A DNA stretch of 54,183 nucleotides from Nitrosomonadales bacterium (GCA_016197305.1 JACPVZ010000092.1:1-54183); one strand, 5' to 3'; counted from the stretch's first letter, positions 9,159 to 18,302 are shown. The notes: a model not told the origin generated them from the letters alone. Numbers and translations: made by a program.

Positions 9159-9701
9159 TCATTTAGCCTGGCGACGCTTCCTGGCACGCCACTGCGCAAC
9201 GACCGCGACACGCCATGCGACACGCACCGCGATATATCCTGTAATCGCGAAAATCACGCCCAGCAACGGCAAGCCGATCAGGAACGGCTTGCCCAGCACA
9301 GCCAGCCATGCCAGCAATTCATCCGTCCAGTTATGCCAATGCATCTCGGGAAAATCAAAACTGCCTGAGCCCACCCCGTTCTGCGCCCCAATAACCCACA
9401 CGCCCAGCCCATAAGCCAGTGCATACAGCGGCACGATGCTCAGTGGATTGCTGTACAGGGTTGTAATCACCGCCACCGGCAGGTTCACGCGCAACAGCAC
9501 CGCGCACAATGCGGCCACCAGCATCTGCAACGGGCCGGGAATCAGGCCACAGAACAGGCCGACTGCGATACCGCCCGCCACCGAACGGCGATGCAGATGC
9601 CACAGATTGTGATGATGCAAACGATGCCCGAACGGCTTCAGCCAGCGGTTCTGCAGCACCGAGGCGTGATCGGGCAGATGCTTGCGGAGTATTTTGCGCA
9701 T
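9159..9701 (-). CDS. DUF2062 membrane protein
   Basis: A 180-residue protein with a basic, His-rich N-terminus and three to four hydrophobic segments (about 44-70, 75-105 and 130-165). The AVGLFCGLIPGPLQM and YSNPLSIVPLYALAYGLG stretches are typical of DUF2062. Family members sit in the inner membrane and have no agreed function. The C-terminus is very basic (RARKRRQAK). It is divergent from comEC with only about 30 bp between the starts and converges on lolD. Confidence 0.85.
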   Translation of the reverse strand: MRKILRKHLPDHASVLQNRWLKPFGHRLHHHNLWHLHRRSVAGGIAVGLFCGLIPGPLQMLVAALCAVLLRVNLPVAVITTLYSNPLSIVPLYALAYGLGVWVIGAQNGVGSGSFDFPEMHWHNWTDELLAWLAVLGKPFLIGLPLLGVIFAITGYIAVRVAWRVAVVAQWRARKRRQAK

Positions 9702-9734
9702 GACGGCATTCTAGCCGCACGCTAAGCTGTGCGC

Positions 9735-12152
9735 ATGGTTCTCTTCGCCGTATTCTTCACGCTGGGCGTGTGGCTGCTGCAACAGCAAGCCGCATTGCCG
9801 GATTTTGCCTGGATGTGGGGCTTGCCGGTGTTGGTAATTACGTTGCTCTTGGCCACAGGGAACCCATCTGTAGGAGCGAGCTTGCTCGCGAAAATGGTTC
9901 GCGGGCAAGCTCACTCCCAAAGCGTGTCATTGGCATTCAAAGCCTTTCGTTTCTTGCTGATTGCCACTTTCGCCTGTGGCGCAGGTTTTTATCACGCCGC
10001 CTGGCAGGCCGAACGACGGCTTGCCGTCAGCCTGCCGGACGAATGGCAGGGACGCGATATCGAGGTGATCGGCGTGATCGCCGAACTGCCGCGCAGCCAC
10101 CCGCAAGGCCAGCGCTTCGGTTTTACGGTAGAACAGGTGCTCACGCCGCAAGCCAACGTGCCGCCGCATCTTTATCTCAGCACCTATTTCGATACGAAAT
10201 CCGCACCGCTGGATGTGCATGCGGGCGAACGCTGGCGCTTCACGCTGCGCCTGAAGCAACCGCATGGCGTCAGCAATCCGCACGGTTTCGATTTCGAGGC
10301 CTGGGCGATGGAAAACAACATCCGCGCGGTCGGTTATGTGCACAACAAGGGCGACCATCAGCGTCTCGACAGACTGGCCGGCGGCTTGTCGTATCGCATC
10401 GAGTCGTGGCGAGAAACCGTGCGCGACAAATTCAACGTGGTGCTGCGCGGCGCGCCTTACAGCGGCGTGTTGAGCGCGCTGGCGATCGGCGACCAGAGCA
10501 GCATCCCGCAGGCGCAATGGCAGGTGTTCACGCGCACCGGAGTCAACCACCTGAGGAGCATTTCCGGCCTGCATATCACCATGCTCGCCAGCCTGGCTTA
10601 TGCGTTTGGCTACTGGCTGTGGCGGCGCAGCACCAGGCTGACGCTGAGGCTTCCGACACGCAAGGCCGCGGCGCTGCTCGCGGTGCTGGTCGCGCTCGGT
10701 TATGCGCTGCTGTCCGGGTTTGCGGTTCCGGCGCAGCGCACCGTGTACATGGTCGGTGCGGTTGCCGCCGCACTGTGGCTGAACCGGAATTTTTCGCTGG
10801 CTCAGATGCTGGCCATCGCGCTGCTCGGCGTACTGCTACCCGACCCGTGGGCGGTGCTGTCGCCGGGCTTCTGGCTGTCGTTCGGCGCGGTGGCGCTGAT
10901 CCTGTACGTCACCGCGCATCGCGTCGGACGCAGCCATTTCCTCGTCGAATATGCCAACGTGCAATGGGCGATGATGATCGGCCTGATCCCGCTGCTGTTA
11001 GGCCTGTTCCAGCAAGTATCCCTGGTGTCGCCGATCGCCAACGCGTTTGCGATTCCTCTGGTCAGCCTGGTCGTCGTGCCGCTGGCGCTGCTCGGCGCAG
11101 TGCTGCCCTGGGACATGCCGCTGTGGCTGGCTCACCTGGTCATGGAGGGGGTGATGAACCCGCTGGTCTGGCTGAACGCCTTGCCGCAGGCAGTATGGGC
11201 ACAACACGCGCCGCCGGCATGGAGCATCGTGCTGGGCATGCTGGGCGCGTTATGGATACTGCTGCCGCGCGGCTTCCCCTCACGCTGGCTGGGCCTGCTG
11301 TTGCTGCTGCCGATGTTCCTGGTCGTCCCGCCGCCACCCGCACCGGGCACATTGCGCCTGATCGTATTCGATGTGGGACAAGGTCTCGCGGTCGCGGCGC
11401 AGACCCGCGGACATGCGCTGCTGTACGACACCGGACCGGACTTCAGCGGCGAATCGGACAGCGGCAACCGCATCCTGATCCCGACGCTGCGTGCGCTCGG
11501 CATCGCACGGCTAGACGGACTGATCCTGACTCACGACGATATCGATCACACCGGTGGCGCGGCCACACTGATGCAGGCAATGCCTGTCGGCTGGGTCTCT
11601 TCTTCTCTGGCCGACGGCCATCCACTGCTACAACACGTCCCCCTGATGCAACGCTGTGTGGACGGACAATCATGGGACTGGGACGGCGTGCGCTTCGATA
11701 TATTGCACCCAACCCGCGCCAGCTATCAGCAGCAAAGCGGGAAGTCCCATGACAACGATCAGGGCTGCGTGTTGCGCATCGGCATCGGCGAACAGCACAT
11801 CCTGCTGGCGGCGGATATCGAGCAGGCATCCGAGCAACGCCTGCTGAAAGAACACGCCGCACAACTTCCCGCGGCGCTGCTGGTCGTGCCTCACCACGGC
11901 AGCAAGACCTCCTCCGGCATCGACTTCGTCGCCGCTGTGCTGCCCGACTACGCGGTGTTCACCACGGGTTACCGTAACCGCTTCGGTCACCCCAAACCCG
12001 AGATCGTGGAACGTTACGCCGACAGCGGCGCGCAACTGCTGCGTTCCGACCGGGACGGGGCGATCCTGGTCGAGATGGATGCACAGGGCCTGCAGGTGGA
12101 ACGCTACCGGCCGGCCCATCGTCGTTACTGGACGCACGCCACATACCCCTGA
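9735..12152 (+). CDS. comEC: DNA internalization protein ComEC/Rec2
   Basis: About 805 residues. ComEC forms the inner-membrane channel that brings single-stranded DNA into naturally competent cells. N-terminal helices and a DUF4131 region (about 1-190) are followed by the multi-helix Competence domain (about 225-490) and a metallo-beta-lactamase-like domain (about 535-770) with LTHDDIDHTGG and VVPHHGSK metal-site motifs. I prefer the ATG at 9735 to the GTG at 9729. Residues about 46-62 are encoded by a REP-like palindrome inserted in frame between the first two hydrophobic segments. Apart from this the gene appears intact. cheZ follows in the same direction. Confidence 0.93.
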   Translation: MVLFAVFFTLGVWLLQQQAALPDFAWMWGLPVLVITLLLATGNPSVGASLLAKMVRGQAHSQSVSLAFKAFRFLLIATFACGAGFYHAAWQAERRLAVSLPDEWQGRDIEVIGVIAELPRSHPQGQRFGFTVEQVLTPQANVPPHLYLSTYFDTKSAPLDVHAGERWRFTLRLKQPHGVSNPHGFDFEAWAMENNIRAVGYVHNKGDHQRLDRLAGGLSYRIESWRETVRDKFNVVLRGAPYSGVLSALAIGDQSSIPQAQWQVFTRTGVNHLRSISGLHITMLASLAYAFGYWLWRRSTRLTLRLPTRKAAALLAVLVALGYALLSGFAVPAQRTVYMVGAVAAALWLNRNFSLAQMLAIALLGVLLPDPWAVLSPGFWLSFGAVALILYVTAHRVGRSHFLVEYANVQWAMMIGLIPLLLGLFQQVSLVSPIANAFAIPLVSLVVVPLALLGAVLPWDMPLWLAHLVMEGVMNPLVWLNALPQAVWAQHAPPAWSIVLGMLGALWILLPRGFPSRWLGLLLLLPMFLVVPPPPAPGTLRLIVFDVGQGLAVAAQTRGHALLYDTGPDFSGESDSGNRILIPTLRALGIARLDGLILTHDDIDHTGGAATLMQAMPVGWVSSSLADGHPLLQHVPLMQRCVDGQSWDWDGVRFDILHPTRASYQQQSGKSHDNDQGCVLRIGIGEQHILLAADIEQASEQRLLKEHAAQLPAALLVVPHHGSKTSSGIDFVAAVLPDYAVFTTGYRNRFGHPKPEIVERYADSGAQLLRSDRDGAILVEMDAQGLQVERYRPAHRRYWTHATYP
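9871..9920. repeat. REP-like palindrome inside comEC
   Basis: TAGGAGCGAGCTTGCTCGCGAA, a short spacer, then TTCGCGGGCAAGCTCACTCCCAA. The arms are near-complementary over about 21 bp. The sequence closely matches the REP elements abundant in Pseudomonas (GTAGGAGCGAGCTTGCTCGCGAA as remembered). It keeps the comEC frame open and codes for a short polar linker (VGASLLAKMVRGQAHS). Confidence 0.8.
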
Positions 12153-12257
12153 TCGTCGTGCGCACCGGCAAAACCTGAAAATATTGCCTGCATCCGCTTT
12201 ACCCAGGCACGAATGTTTTTGCTATCATCTTCAGAAATATAATCGGGGAGTCGGACG

Positions 12258-12875
12258 ATGGCCACACGCAAAACCAGCACCCTCCTTTCCGAAGAGGAAA
12301 GGATCGCGAAAATCGGCCGAGCCACCGCACGCTTGCATCGTCTGCTCAAGGAGCTCGGCCACACCAAGGGTTTGCAGCAGAGCGCCTCGACGATGCCGGA
12401 TGCCCGCGCGCGGCTGAGCTTCATCGACCAGACGATGCATGAAGCCTCGGAGAAGACCATCAGCGCGGTCGAGAGCTCGCTCCCGCTTACCGAGGCCACC
12501 CGAAAATCCTGCTCCCATCTTGCAGAACAACTCTCCAACGCTGAGGATCTGGCACACCATGAACTGGTGCAGAAGACCATCTCGCACCTCGGGGAGATCG
12601 CCGCCTCCGGCGAGTCTGTGCACCACAACCTGATGCAGATCATGGAGGCCCAGGAATTTCGCGATGTCGCCGGGCAGATGGTCAACAAGATCGTCACCGC
12701 CGCAGAAGAAATCGAAAAAATCCTGCTCGACCTCCTGCGCGAATATGTGCCGGACACCAATGACTCGCTGATCTCGAACGAAGGACTGACCGCAGGCCCG
12801 GCGCTGAAGAGTGCAAAGAACGGTGTCAGCGGCCAGGACGAGGTAGATGATCTGCTGGCATCGATGGGCTTCTAG
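12258..12875 (+). CDS. cheZ: Protein phosphatase CheZ
   Basis: A 205-residue, mostly helical protein. CheZ removes phosphate from CheY-P and so ends the chemotaxis signal. The catalytic helix reads EAQEFRDVAGQ, keeping the family Asp (136) and Gln (140) equivalent to E. coli Asp143 and Gln147. The C-terminus DEVDDLLASMGF (about 194-205) is the CheY-binding helix, joined by a flexible linker. A GGGGAG site precedes the ATG at a good distance. No other chemotaxis or flagellar gene is nearby, so it is an orphan copy or acts on a CheY encoded elsewhere. Confidence 0.93.
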   Translation: MATRKTSTLLSEEERIAKIGRATARLHRLLKELGHTKGLQQSASTMPDARARLSFIDQTMHEASEKTISAVESSLPLTEATRKSCSHLAEQLSNAEDLAHHELVQKTISHLGEIAASGESVHHNLMQIMEAQEFRDVAGQMVNKIVTAAEEIEKILLDLLREYVPDTNDSLISNEGLTAGPALKSAKNGVSGQDEVDDLLASMGF

Positions 12876-12940
12876 CCTGCGTAATCACGCGCATCACTGC
12901 CCACGACATTGAGTGATGAACTGACCGGTCACGATCCGCT

Positions 12941-13606
12941 TTGACATTCCCGGTACTCTATTCCTTCCGCCGCTGCCCCTATGCGATGCGTGCACGCATG
13001 GCGTTGCACGCCAGCGAGACCAGCTATGAGCTGCGCGAAGTCGTGCTGCGCAACAAACCTTCATGCATGCTGGCGGCATCGCCCAAAGCCAGCGTGCCGG
13101 TGCTGCTGTTGCCGGACGGGCGCGTGATCGACGAAAGCTGGGACATCATGCAATGGGCATTGCGCCAGCACGACCCGGAAGGCTGGCTGGGCGAACATCA
13201 GCAACACATTGCCGCCTCCCAGCCGTTGATAGCCAGCAACGACAGTCATTTCAAACACTATCTGGACCGTTACAAATATGCCGACCGCTACCCGGAACAG
13301 TCGCGCAGCGATTACCGCGAGCTGGCGGAAATATTCCTGCAGCAACTGGAGCAGCGCTTGAACGCGACGCGCTATTTGCTGGGGAACACATTATCGATTG
13401 CCGATGCCGGCATCTTCCCGTTCGTCCGGCAATTTGCCGAAGTGGACAGGGAGTGGTTTGCCCAGGCGCCCTATCCGGCGCTGCACGACTGGCTGGAAAA
13501 CATTTCGGGCTCGGCCCGTTTTGCAGCCGTGATGCAGAAGCATCCACCCTGGCAACCGGACGGTGCCCCGGCCATCATCGTCAACGGAGCGATGCAGTCA
13601 TGCTGA
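12941..13606 (+). CDS. Glutathione S-transferase family protein
   Basis: A 221-residue protein with a thioredoxin-like N-terminal domain (about 1-78) and a helical C-terminal domain. The active-site segment is FRRCPYAMRARMAL, with a Cys in the omega/dehydroascorbate-reductase-like position; ASVPVLLLPDG carries the cis-proline and DESWDIMQW the glutathione-binding acidic pair. The C-terminal domain has the LGNTLSIADAGIFPFVRQF N-capping box. The start is a TTG at 12941; the frame upstream offers nothing better. The substrate is unknown. The stop overlaps the next gene's start by 7 bp. Confidence 0.85.
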   Translation: MTFPVLYSFRRCPYAMRARMALHASETSYELREVVLRNKPSCMLAASPKASVPVLLLPDGRVIDESWDIMQWALRQHDPEGWLGEHQQHIAASQPLIASNDSHFKHYLDRYKYADRYPEQSRSDYRELAEIFLQQLEQRLNATRYLLGNTLSIADAGIFPFVRQFAEVDREWFAQAPYPALHDWLENISGSARFAAVMQKHPPWQPDGAPAIIVNGAMQSC

Positions 13607-13848
13607 GTCTGCTGCTCTCCACCTTGGCATTCTTCATCGCCGCCTGGTATCTCAACCGCTACCTGGATGAGCAAGGCATCGGCCAGGGCATGACGCGCGG
13701 CGCGCTGGTGTTGGTGCTGGCCTCGCTGCTGTCGTGGGGAGCCGGCGCTGCGGTGGACTGGGTGCAGGTGAAAATAGACGGCCCGCAGGCCACGCCACAG
13801 GCAGACTTGCCCGAGTTGCTGAAGGCGGTGGGCAGCGCCCGCCCCTGA
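13600..13848 (+). CDS. Small membrane protein, unknown function
   Basis: An 82-residue protein starting at an ATG that overlaps the GST stop. Two hydrophobic segments (about 1-19 and 33-52) flank a short polar loop, and the tail is polar. The ORF track shows this frame only as the end of a longer open frame starting at 13063, whose first part is a shadow of the GST gene. The 7-bp overlap suggests translational coupling with the GST. I do not recognise the family. Confidence 0.6.
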   Translation: MLSLLLSTLAFFIAAWYLNRYLDEQGIGQGMTRGALVLVLASLLSWGAGAAVDWVQVKIDGPQATPQADLPELLKAVGSARP

Positions 13849-13867
13849 ATTGCCGCGGGCAGGCAGG

Positions 13868-16345
13868 TCAGGAATCGAGCTTCGATATTGCGCCGGTTTT
13901 TTCCTGCTCCGGTTCCCGCTCCGGGATTTCCGGATGATAGAGCATTACGCTGTTGCGCCCCCCCTGCTTGGCGTAATACATCGCGACATCCGCATTCCTC
14001 AGCAACTGCGTCTCGTCTTTTCCGTGCTCCGGATAGACGGTGATCCCCGCGCTTGAAGAGATATTCAAGGTTTGTCCCGCCACGATGAAAGGCTGATTGA
14101 GCGCCTCGCGTATTTTTTCCGCGACCAGTATCGCATCCTGCGCCACCTCTACGAACGGCAGCAGCACCACGAACTCGTCGCCGCCGACGCGCGCGACGGT
14201 GTCGGACTCCCGAACACAATCCTGCATGCGCTGCGCCACCTCCTTCAGCAGCAGATCACCGACATGGTGACCGAGCTCGTCGTTGACCGGCTTGAATTTG
14301 TCCAGATCGATGAACATCAAAGCCAGGTGCGCCTTGTCCCGCTTGGCTATCGCGAGAGCCTGCTGCAGGCGGTCGCCGAGCAACATCCGGTTAGGCAGTC
14401 CGGTGAGCGCATCGTAGCTAGCCATGCGCTGAGCCAAGCGCTCGTTTTGCTTGCGCTCGGTGATGTCCGTGGAAATCCCGCATAGCCCGTAAATCTTCCC
14501 TGTCTCGTCGCGAATGGGGCGCTTCACCTCCCAATAGACGCGCCAATCCGGGGTGCCGGGTGCGACCTCTATTTCTTCCATCGTCGTTTCGCCGTATTCG
14601 AGTACGCGGTCATCGATAGCTTTCAGCCTGGCCACGACATCCGGAGGAAAAAATCTCGCATCGGTGCTGCCGGGCAACTCCTCCGCAGAACACTTGAACA
14701 GGCTCAGCGTGAATTTATTGGCATAAAAATACCTGCGGTCCAGGCCCTTCATGTAGATATAGGAGGGAATATCATCCAGTGCCTCGGCAAAACGATTGGC
14801 CTTCTGCAGCGCTTCAAGCAAAGCCACCTCGGCATTCTTGCGGTCGGTGATGTCGCTGAAATTCGCCAGCAGCTTGGTTCCGGCCCATGACCCCATCAGC
14901 AACAGATGGCGTACCGAACCATCCTTGCAGTGGACGGCCACTTCCATCGATTCGATCGCGGTGCGCAGCGGAAGGGAGTTCGCCACTTTCCTATCCCACT
15001 CGGCCACGGCTTTCTCCCTGTATTCCGGGTCCGGATAGGCGCGCAGATACCATTGCTCCACGGTAGGGACCTCTGCCAGCGTATAACCGAACAGCGAGAT
15101 GAACTTCGGGTTCACATATTCGATCACCCCGTCCGCATTTGCCCATGCGATTGCGACTTCTGCGGCATTCAGCACGGCCTGCAATTTGTCCTCGCTGTCG
15201 TGCAGCGCCTGCTCGCTCGCGATCAGTTCGCGGTTCATCTGCCGCGCGTAAGCCAGCGCGCGGCTGTGTCCGCTGACCAGTAGCCAAGTCAGCATCGCAA
15301 GCAACAGACCGGTGACGCCTCCCCCAGCAGCAATCAGCCTGGGTTTGTCACGGTCAACCAACGATTCCAGCGCGGGCAGCGAATGGATAACCAGCGTCCA
15401 GGTATGGCCCGCCACCTCCAGCTGCTGGGTGCTGGACATCGCAGCTGTCTTGTTTGCATGTTGAACATCCGTCAGCGAGTCATACATCAAGGCATCGGAA
15501 GAAATCGTCGATCCATCGTAGATCTCGATGTCCAGATCGGTGGCGCGTTCGCCATACATACCACGAACCAGATCGTTCATCCGGAACGGGGAGTAGACCC
15601 AGCCGATGATGCTGCCACGCCGTTCCTGCACGGTGCCTTGCGGCGTGCCATTACGGTAAACCGGCAGGTACATCAGGAAGCCCGCCTGGACGTTCTTCCC
15701 GGTCTCCTGCACCAGCTTCACCTTGCCGGAGATACTGGCCAAGCCGTTGTCGCGCGCTCGTTCCATCGCGGCGCGGCGTACCGGCTCGGAATACATATCG
15801 TAGCCGAACGCGCGCAGGTTAAGGCCTGAAAACGGCTCGAGGTAAACGATGGAAGTATAGAATTCCCGCTCGCCTTCGGGACGGATCAGATAGTCGGGAT
15901 GACCAGACTCCTTGCGCAACGCGGCGATGTGCCGGTTTTTTTCGGCGGGTGGCACGATCAGCGAAAAACCGACCCCCTGTATGCCGGGATAGTTTTCGTC
16001 CAAGCGCAGGCTGGCGATGTAGTCGTGAAACTCTTTGCGGTCCACTTTTCCGGATGCGACAAACAATCCCTGCGCACCGAGCAACACCTGCTCCTGCGCC
16101 ACAATGCGCTGCTCGGTAAGCAGAGATGCCTGACGCACTCGGAAATCGAAGTATTCCCGCAACTCCTTTGCGGCTTGTTGCCGCTCGGCACTCCACAACA
16201 GCCAGGTAATCGCAAGGCTGAATGCCAGCACCAACAAAGGCAGTGAACGGCTCGGCCGGAATTGCCTGGCCGGGAACGAGCCATCCTTGCCGGCAATCTC
16301 CTCCGTTACACTCCGGGAATCCATCGCGTCATTCAGTAATTTCAC
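13868..16345 (-). CDS. CHASE-PAS-PAS-GGDEF diguanylate cyclase
   Basis: An 825-residue membrane sensor. A hydrophobic helix (about 34-50) and a second one (about 335-360) bracket a periplasmic CHASE domain (about 80-300), which binds small ligands in related receptors. Two PAS domains follow (about 390-510 and 520-650), then a GGDEF domain (about 655-810). The active site GGDEF is intact at 721-725, with a RESD inhibitory I-site five residues before it, so it should make c-di-GMP with product feedback. There is no EAL domain. The ligand is unknown. It is transcribed alone and converges with the small membrane protein gene. Confidence 0.92.
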   Translation of the reverse strand: MKLLNDAMDSRSVTEEIAGKDGSFPARQFRPSRSLPLLVLAFSLAITWLLWSAERQQAAKELREYFDFRVRQASLLTEQRIVAQEQVLLGAQGLFVASGKVDRKEFHDYIASLRLDENYPGIQGVGFSLIVPPAEKNRHIAALRKESGHPDYLIRPEGEREFYTSIVYLEPFSGLNLRAFGYDMYSEPVRRAAMERARDNGLASISGKVKLVQETGKNVQAGFLMYLPVYRNGTPQGTVQERRGSIIGWVYSPFRMNDLVRGMYGERATDLDIEIYDGSTISSDALMYDSLTDVQHANKTAAMSSTQQLEVAGHTWTLVIHSLPALESLVDRDKPRLIAAGGGVTGLLLAMLTWLLVSGHSRALAYARQMNRELIASEQALHDSEDKLQAVLNAAEVAIAWANADGVIEYVNPKFISLFGYTLAEVPTVEQWYLRAYPDPEYREKAVAEWDRKVANSLPLRTAIESMEVAVHCKDGSVRHLLLMGSWAGTKLLANFSDITDRKNAEVALLEALQKANRFAEALDDIPSYIYMKGLDRRYFYANKFTLSLFKCSAEELPGSTDARFFPPDVVARLKAIDDRVLEYGETTMEEIEVAPGTPDWRVYWEVKRPIRDETGKIYGLCGISTDITERKQNERLAQRMASYDALTGLPNRMLLGDRLQQALAIAKRDKAHLALMFIDLDKFKPVNDELGHHVGDLLLKEVAQRMQDCVRESDTVARVGGDEFVVLLPFVEVAQDAILVAEKIREALNQPFIVAGQTLNISSSAGITVYPEHGKDETQLLRNADVAMYYAKQGGRNSVMLYHPEIPEREPEQEKTGAISKLDS

Positions 16346-16461
16346 GGATGCACTTACTCCCTGTTAACCGCCAAAAACGCTGTATCCCAATGCAATCCGG
16401 ATCGCCGACTACCGCCTCTTGGCATAGCCCAAGACGCTCGCCCAGTTCCTGTGCAACCCGT

Positions 16462-17094
16462 TCAGCGTTGCAACACCGTCCCTTTTTGCCAGCGTTCGGC
16501 GAGGCGCCGCGCTTCCTTCCACTCGGCAGGCGACAACTGCGCATCCAGGATATTGCGGCCTTTCAGGCCTTTGTAGTCGCCTTGGTCGGCCGACAGGCTA
16601 AACCATGCATAGGCCAGGACGCGATCCGCCGCAACGCCCTCCCCCTTCAGATACATCGTGCCGAGGTTGGATTGCGCACGCGAATGTCCCTGTGCAGCCG
16701 CTTTCTGATACCACTCCGCCGCCTTGGCGTCATCCTTGGCTACACCCTGGCCGGCAGCATACATCACGCCGAGCTGAAACTGCGCCAACACATCGCCCTG
16801 CACCGCGGCCTTCTGACACCACTCCATGGCCTTGGCGTCATCCTTGGGCATGCCCTCGCCCTTTGCGTACATCATGCCGAGAAAGAATTGCGCACGGGCA
16901 TGGCCCTGCGCTGCGGCTTTCTGGTACCACTCCGCGGCCTTGGCCTCATCTTTAGGAATCTCGTCGCCTCTCTCATACATCGCACCGAGCTGAAATTGTG
17001 CAGCCGCATCGCCCCGTGCCGCGGCATCCTCCACCTCGCCGGCCCAGATGGAACCGGACAAAGCCATCAACAAAAACAGCACCACCTTACGCAT
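16462..17094 (-). CDS. Secreted Sel1-repeat protein
   Basis: A 210-residue protein with a signal peptide (about 1-18, ending SIWAG) followed by four Sel1-like repeats with a 36-residue period, each of the form AxFxLGxMYxxGxGVxKDxxKAxEWYQKAAxQG. Sel1 repeats are helical solenoids that bind other proteins. The protein is probably periplasmic. The last repeat has the AYAWFSLSADQGD variant often seen at the end of such arrays, followed by a helical AEWKEARRLAERW segment. No partner is evident; the GGDEF gene follows about 116 bp downstream on the same strand. Confidence 0.87.
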   Translation of the reverse strand: MRKVVLFLLMALSGSIWAGEVEDAAARGDAAAQFQLGAMYERGDEIPKDEAKAAEWYQKAAAQGHARAQFFLGMMYAKGEGMPKDDAKAMEWCQKAAVQGDVLAQFQLGVMYAAGQGVAKDDAKAAEWYQKAAAQGHSRAQSNLGTMYLKGEGVAADRVLAYAWFSLSADQGDYKGLKGRNILDAQLSPAEWKEARRLAERWQKGTVLQR

Positions 17095-17147
17095 TCATAC
17101 CCTCCATTGCTTTGTCGTTACACCCGCACCTAAACTACCGTGCGCCC

Positions 17148-17180
17148 CGTGTTTGGTCAATCGTGTTTGGTCAATCGTGT
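17148..17180. repeat. 14-bp tandem direct repeat
   Basis: CGTGTTTGGTCAAT occurs twice in a row, followed by a partial third copy (CGTGT). It lies between the start of the Sel1 gene and the stop of the marC-like gene. Confidence 0.85.
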
Positions 17181-17215
17181 GGCCTATCGTCCAGAGCCCG
17201 CGCATCGCAAGCACC

Positions 17216-17860
17216 TCAGTGAGACCACCCGGGGAACAGCTCGCGCAGCCCGTCCGCCATGAATTGCACCGCCATCGCCGCCAAGATCAACCCCATCACC
17301 CGGGTGGCGATATTGAGTCCATTGGTGCCAAGGCGCTCGCCTATCGGCTCGGCCATCCGCAGCACGCCCCAGACCAGAATAGCCACGACGAGGATGCCCA
17401 GGCTGAACACCGACTTTTCGATGAAACCGCCGATCTGATGCGCATCGACGATGGTCAGACTGATCGCACCCGGCCCGGCCAGCAACGGGATCGCCAGCGG
17501 CACGACGGAGATGTCGTTCTTCGATTCCGCCGCCTCCTGTTCCGCGAGGGTGTGACGCACCGCACTGGTTCTGGCGCCGAACATCGAAATCGCGATGATC
17601 AACACCAGCACGCCCCCGGCGATCCGGAAGGCCGGCATGCCGATGCCGAAATAGCCCAGGATGCCGTCACCGGCCCATACCGTCAGCACCAGGATCACGG
17701 CCACTGCAATCGCGGTCTTCAATGCGGTATGGCGCATCGCCTGCGGGCTGCGGTCCGCCATCAGGCTCAGATAGATCGGTATCGTGCCCAGCGGATCGAG
17801 AATCGCGAAAATACCGACCAGATACTTGATCTGTTCAGACCATACAGACAGCAGCGACAT
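17216..17860 (-). CDS. MarC family integral membrane protein
   Basis: A 214-residue protein with six hydrophobic helices. Family markers are FAILDPLGTIPIYLSL near the N-terminus, the PAFRIAGGVLVLIIAISMF helix, VPLAIPLLAGPGAIS in the middle, and MGLILAAMAVQFMADGL at the end. MarC/UPF0056 proteins are inner-membrane proteins of uncertain role; the old link to multiple antibiotic resistance was not confirmed. It lies downstream of the DUF302 gene on the same strand with a short repeat between them. Confidence 0.92.
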   Translation of the reverse strand: MSLLSVWSEQIKYLVGIFAILDPLGTIPIYLSLMADRSPQAMRHTALKTAIAVAVILVLTVWAGDGILGYFGIGMPAFRIAGGVLVLIIAISMFGARTSAVRHTLAEQEAAESKNDISVVPLAIPLLAGPGAISLTIVDAHQIGGFIEKSVFSLGILVVAILVWGVLRMAEPIGERLGTNGLNIATRVMGLILAAMAVQFMADGLRELFPGWSH

Positions 17861-17876
17861 CAGTGTCCTTTACGTA

Positions 17877-17905
17877 TCTGGGTTGGATACATCTGGGTTG
17901 GATAT
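17877..17905. repeat. 15-bp tandem direct repeat
   Basis: ATCTGGGTTGGATA occurs twice with a 15-bp period in the 58-bp gap between the DUF302 stop and the marC-like start, so it may sit in the leader of the marC-like gene. Confidence 0.85.
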
Positions 17906-17918
17906 CCGGGATCCGGCA

Positions 17919-18302
17919 TCATTTTGCCTCGTCCACCATCTGCCTGACCTTGGCTTCGACCTCGCGCGCCACCTGCTGCAGGCTGGCATCCTGCGACAAT
18001 GCGGCAAGCATGGGTTCGGGTCGAATCAACCCCAGCCGGGTCTTGCCCTGCTCGGTATAGACCGAGATGCGGCATGGCAGTGCCATGTTCAGTCGCATGT
18101 CGGTGGACAGCACCTTGCCAGCCTGCACCGGGTTGCACACCTCGAACACCTTGCACTGCTCCTTGAAGTCGATACCCTTGCTGCGCAGCGTGTTGCCCAG
18201 ATCGTGGATGTGCAGCACGCCGAACTGGTTGCGTGGCACGGCCGCTTCCAGATCCGCCGCAGCCTGCTCGAATGACTTGTTGCTTTCCACGATGTAATAC
18301 AT
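17919..18302 (-). CDS. DUF302 domain protein
   Basis: A 127-residue cytoplasmic protein. The DUF302 core is clear: YYIVESNKSFEQAAADLEAAV at the start, FGVLHIHDLGNTLRSKG, then CKVFEVCNPVQAGKVL and LPCRISVYTEQGKTRLGLIRP. The family is widespread and its function is not known. I use the ATG at 18302 because an AAGGAGA site lies just before it; the longer open frame (18359) adds residues unlike the family. marC follows on the same strand. Confidence 0.9.
   Translation of the reverse strand: MYYIVESNKSFEQAAADLEAAVPRNQFGVLHIHDLGNTLRSKGIDFKEQCKVFEVCNPVQAGKVLSTDMRLNMALPCRISVYTEQGKTRLGLIRPEPMLAALSQDASLQQVAREVEAKVRQMVDEAK

Noticed and set aside
12214-12243. TATAAT before cheZ as its promoter
   Set aside because: The start site would fall inside or after the GGGGAG ribosome site, and there is no good -35, so it cannot give a sensible leader.
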